Position numbers and translations under genes: made by a program
Shown: positions 15,555 through 16,836 of the stretch, one piece after another
Numbering within the stretch: position 1 is the stretch's first letter
How the letters are laid out: the number at the start of each line of letters is the position of its first letter
Origin: an uncultured Collinsella sp.
GTDB taxonomy: Bacteria; Actinomycetota; Coriobacteriia; Coriobacteriales; Coriobacteriaceae
Length of the DNA stretch: 16,836 nucleotides
NCBI GenBank assembly: GCA_902492825.1
Contig: CABUMZ010000032.1
Location: 1 to 16,836, forward strand
Direction of reading: 5' to 3'
Notes under the pieces: model-generated
Database searches by the model: none
Seen by the model: the letters and a program-made list of their open reading frames with translations, nothing else
What the model was told of the DNA's origin: nothing

Positions 15555-16836
15555 ATGACGAACAAAGAGCTGGCCCAAAAGCTGTTGGACCTTTTGGGCG
15601 GTAAAGACAACGTGCTCGCAAACGCGGCGTGCATGACGCGCCTGCGCGTGACCGTCAAAGACACGGGCAACGTCGACACGGAGGGTATTAAGGCACTCGA
15701 CGGCGTGATGGGCCTGGTCGAGGACGACACGATGCAGATCGTGCTGGGTCCGGGCAAGGTGAATAAGGTGCTCGAGGAGTTCTCCAAGCTCACCGGCCTT
15801 GCGAAAGGCGTTGCCGACGAGAGCGTGGTTGACGCTGCGGCCACAAACAAGGCCGCGCAGAAGGCCAAGTACGAGTCCAAGCCGGTTCAGGCCTTCCTCA
15901 AGAAGATTTCCAATGTCTTCGTCGCCCTGCTTCCCGGCATCATTGCGGCTGGCCTCATCAACGGTATCTGCAACGTCATTAACGTCTCGACGGCAGGCGC
16001 GCTTGCAGGCGAGTGGTGGTACCAGGGCATTCGTTCCATGGGCTGGGCCCTGTTCGCCTATCTGCCCATCTTGGTGGGTTATAACGCGGCACGTGAGTTT
16101 GGTGGCTCCGCTGCGCTGGGCGGCATCGCCGGCATGATGTGCATCGCCAACAGTGCCATGCCCCTGCTTGCGCCTGGCGCGGCTGATCCTGCCACTGCCA
16201 TTCTGCTGCCGCTCACCAATACGCAGTACAACCCCGCAGCGGGCGGCATGATCGCGGCTCTCATCGCTGGCGCATTTTTTGCCTGGATGGAGCGTCAGAT
16301 TCGCAAGGTTATGCCCAACGCACTCGACACGTTCTTGTCCCCGCTGCTGGTGCTCATCATCGGCGCCTTTGCTCTGATGCTCGTCATCCAGCCGGTTGGT
16401 GCATGGCTGACGACTGCCATCTTTAGCGTTTTGACCTTTATCTTCGAGAAGCTGGGCGTCCTGGGCGGCTATATCCTGTCGGCAGGCTTCTTGCCGCTGG
16501 TTTCCGTCGGCCTGCATCAGGCGCTCACGCCGATCCACGCTATGCTCAACGATCCCGACGGCGCTACCAAGGGTATCAATTACCTGCTTCCCATCCTTAT
16601 GATGGCTGGCGGCGGCCAGGTCGGTGCCGGTTTGGCGCTGTACTTTAAGACCAAGAACGCCAAGCTCAAGAAGTACGTCGCAGAGTCCATTCCCGTTGGA
16701 ATCCTGGGTGTGGGCGAGCCTCTGATGTATGCTGTTACGCTGCCGCTCGTTCGTCCGTTTGTGACGGCCTGCCTGGGTGCCGGATTTGGCGGCGCGCTCG
16801 CGGCGCTGCTTCACATCGGCACGGTTTCTCAGGGCG
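15555..16836 (+). CDS. PTS transporter EIIBC, probably for N-acetylmuramic acid (3'-truncated)
   Basis: The frame is open from ATG 15555 to the window end (427 codons). It begins with an EIIB domain (about 1-85) whose phosphorylated cysteine is C26 in 'NAACMTRLRV', continues through a linker, and enters an EIIC membrane domain from about residue 110 ('KKISNVFVALLPGIIAAGLINGI') with several membrane segments and the 'GVGEPLMYAV' substrate-site motif. The permease takes in a sugar and phosphorylates it using phosphate passed from HPr via EIIA. MurNAc is inferred from the adjacent murQ and regulator; the family also contains sucrose and beta-glucoside permeases. No EIIA domain is seen in the visible part; it could follow at the missing C terminus or be supplied in trans, as Crr does for E. 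coli MurP. The ribosome site aaggaggag is strong. Confidence 0.9.
   Translation, partial: MTNKELAQKLLDLLGGKDNVLANAACMTRLRVTVKDTGNVDTEGIKALDGVMGLVEDDTMQIVLGPGKVNKVLEEFSKLTGLAKGVADESVVDAAATNKAAQKAKYESKPVQAFLKKISNVFVALLPGIIAAGLINGICNVINVSTAGALAGEWWYQGIRSMGWALFAYLPILVGYNAAREFGGSAALGGIAGMMCIANSAMPLLAPGAADPATAILLPLTNTQYNPAAGGMIAALIAGAFFAWMERQIRKVMPNALDTFLSPLLVLIIGAFALMLVIQPVGAWLTTAIFSVLTFIFEKLGVLGGYILSAGFLPLVSVGLHQALTPIHAMLNDPDGATKGINYLLPILMMAGGGQVGAGLALYFKTKNAKLKKYVAESIPVGILGVGEPLMYAVTLPLVRPFVTACLGAGFGGALAALLHIGTVSQG

Noticed and set aside
15150..16814. Long minus-strand open frame (554 codons) opposite murQ and the PTS gene
   Set aside because: The plus strand carries clear MurQ and EIIBC motifs; the antisense translation is low in complexity and has no family features.

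Overview
The window is about 16.8 kb of high-GC bacterial DNA. Gene content and style (secA-prfB and ftsEX neighbours, MurNAc locus, split transketolase, small serine recombinase, palindromic intergenic repeats) suggest a gut actinobacterium of the class Coriobacteriia, most likely Collinsella or a close relative. That assignment is a judgement from memory of such genomes, not a database result.

Layout. Positions 1-3211 hold the C-terminal three quarters of secA and a complete prfB (RF2) that overlaps it by one base, followed by two related terminator hairpins. Positions 3378-4268 encode a YitT-family membrane protein. Positions 4477-6250 encode a transketolase split into N-terminal (276 aa) and C-terminal (313 aa) polypeptides from two adjacent genes, closed by a hairpin terminator. 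Positions 6250-7640 form an accessory island: a minus-strand zinc-ribbon membrane protein of unknown function, bracketed by two inverted copies of a 67-bp palindromic repeat; a possible gene remnant; and a 123-bp hairpin. Positions 7640-9767 encode FtsE and FtsX, overlapping by 14 bases; FtsE carries an unusual 170-residue Pro/Ala/Gln-rich N-terminal extension. Positions 9903-12038 encode RNase R. Positions 12148-13507 hold a small serine recombinase preceded by a cluster of repeated half-sites, then a VanZ-like protein. Positions 13712-16836 form a MurNAc use locus: RpiR-type regulator, MurQ etherase and a PTS EIIBC permease cut by the window edge.

How the parts relate. secA, prfB, ftsE, ftsX and rnr look like a housekeeping backbone (protein export, translation termination, divisome-coupled wall hydrolysis, RNA turnover). 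The yitT, transketolase and repeat-flanked genes lie between prfB and ftsE. The mur genes form a catabolic operon: the permease imports and phosphorylates MurNAc, MurQ removes the lactyl ether to give GlcNAc-6-P, and the RpiR-type protein probably senses MurNAc-6-P.

Most worth a second look: the RF2 stop-codon tripeptide reads SPT instead of SPF; the N-terminally extended FtsE; the 67-bp inverted repeats, one of which encodes the last eight residues and stop of the gene it flanks; the 123-bp hairpin upstream of ftsE; and the half-site cluster overlapping the predicted recombinase promoter. I found no tRNA, rRNA, CRISPR array or complete insertion sequence.
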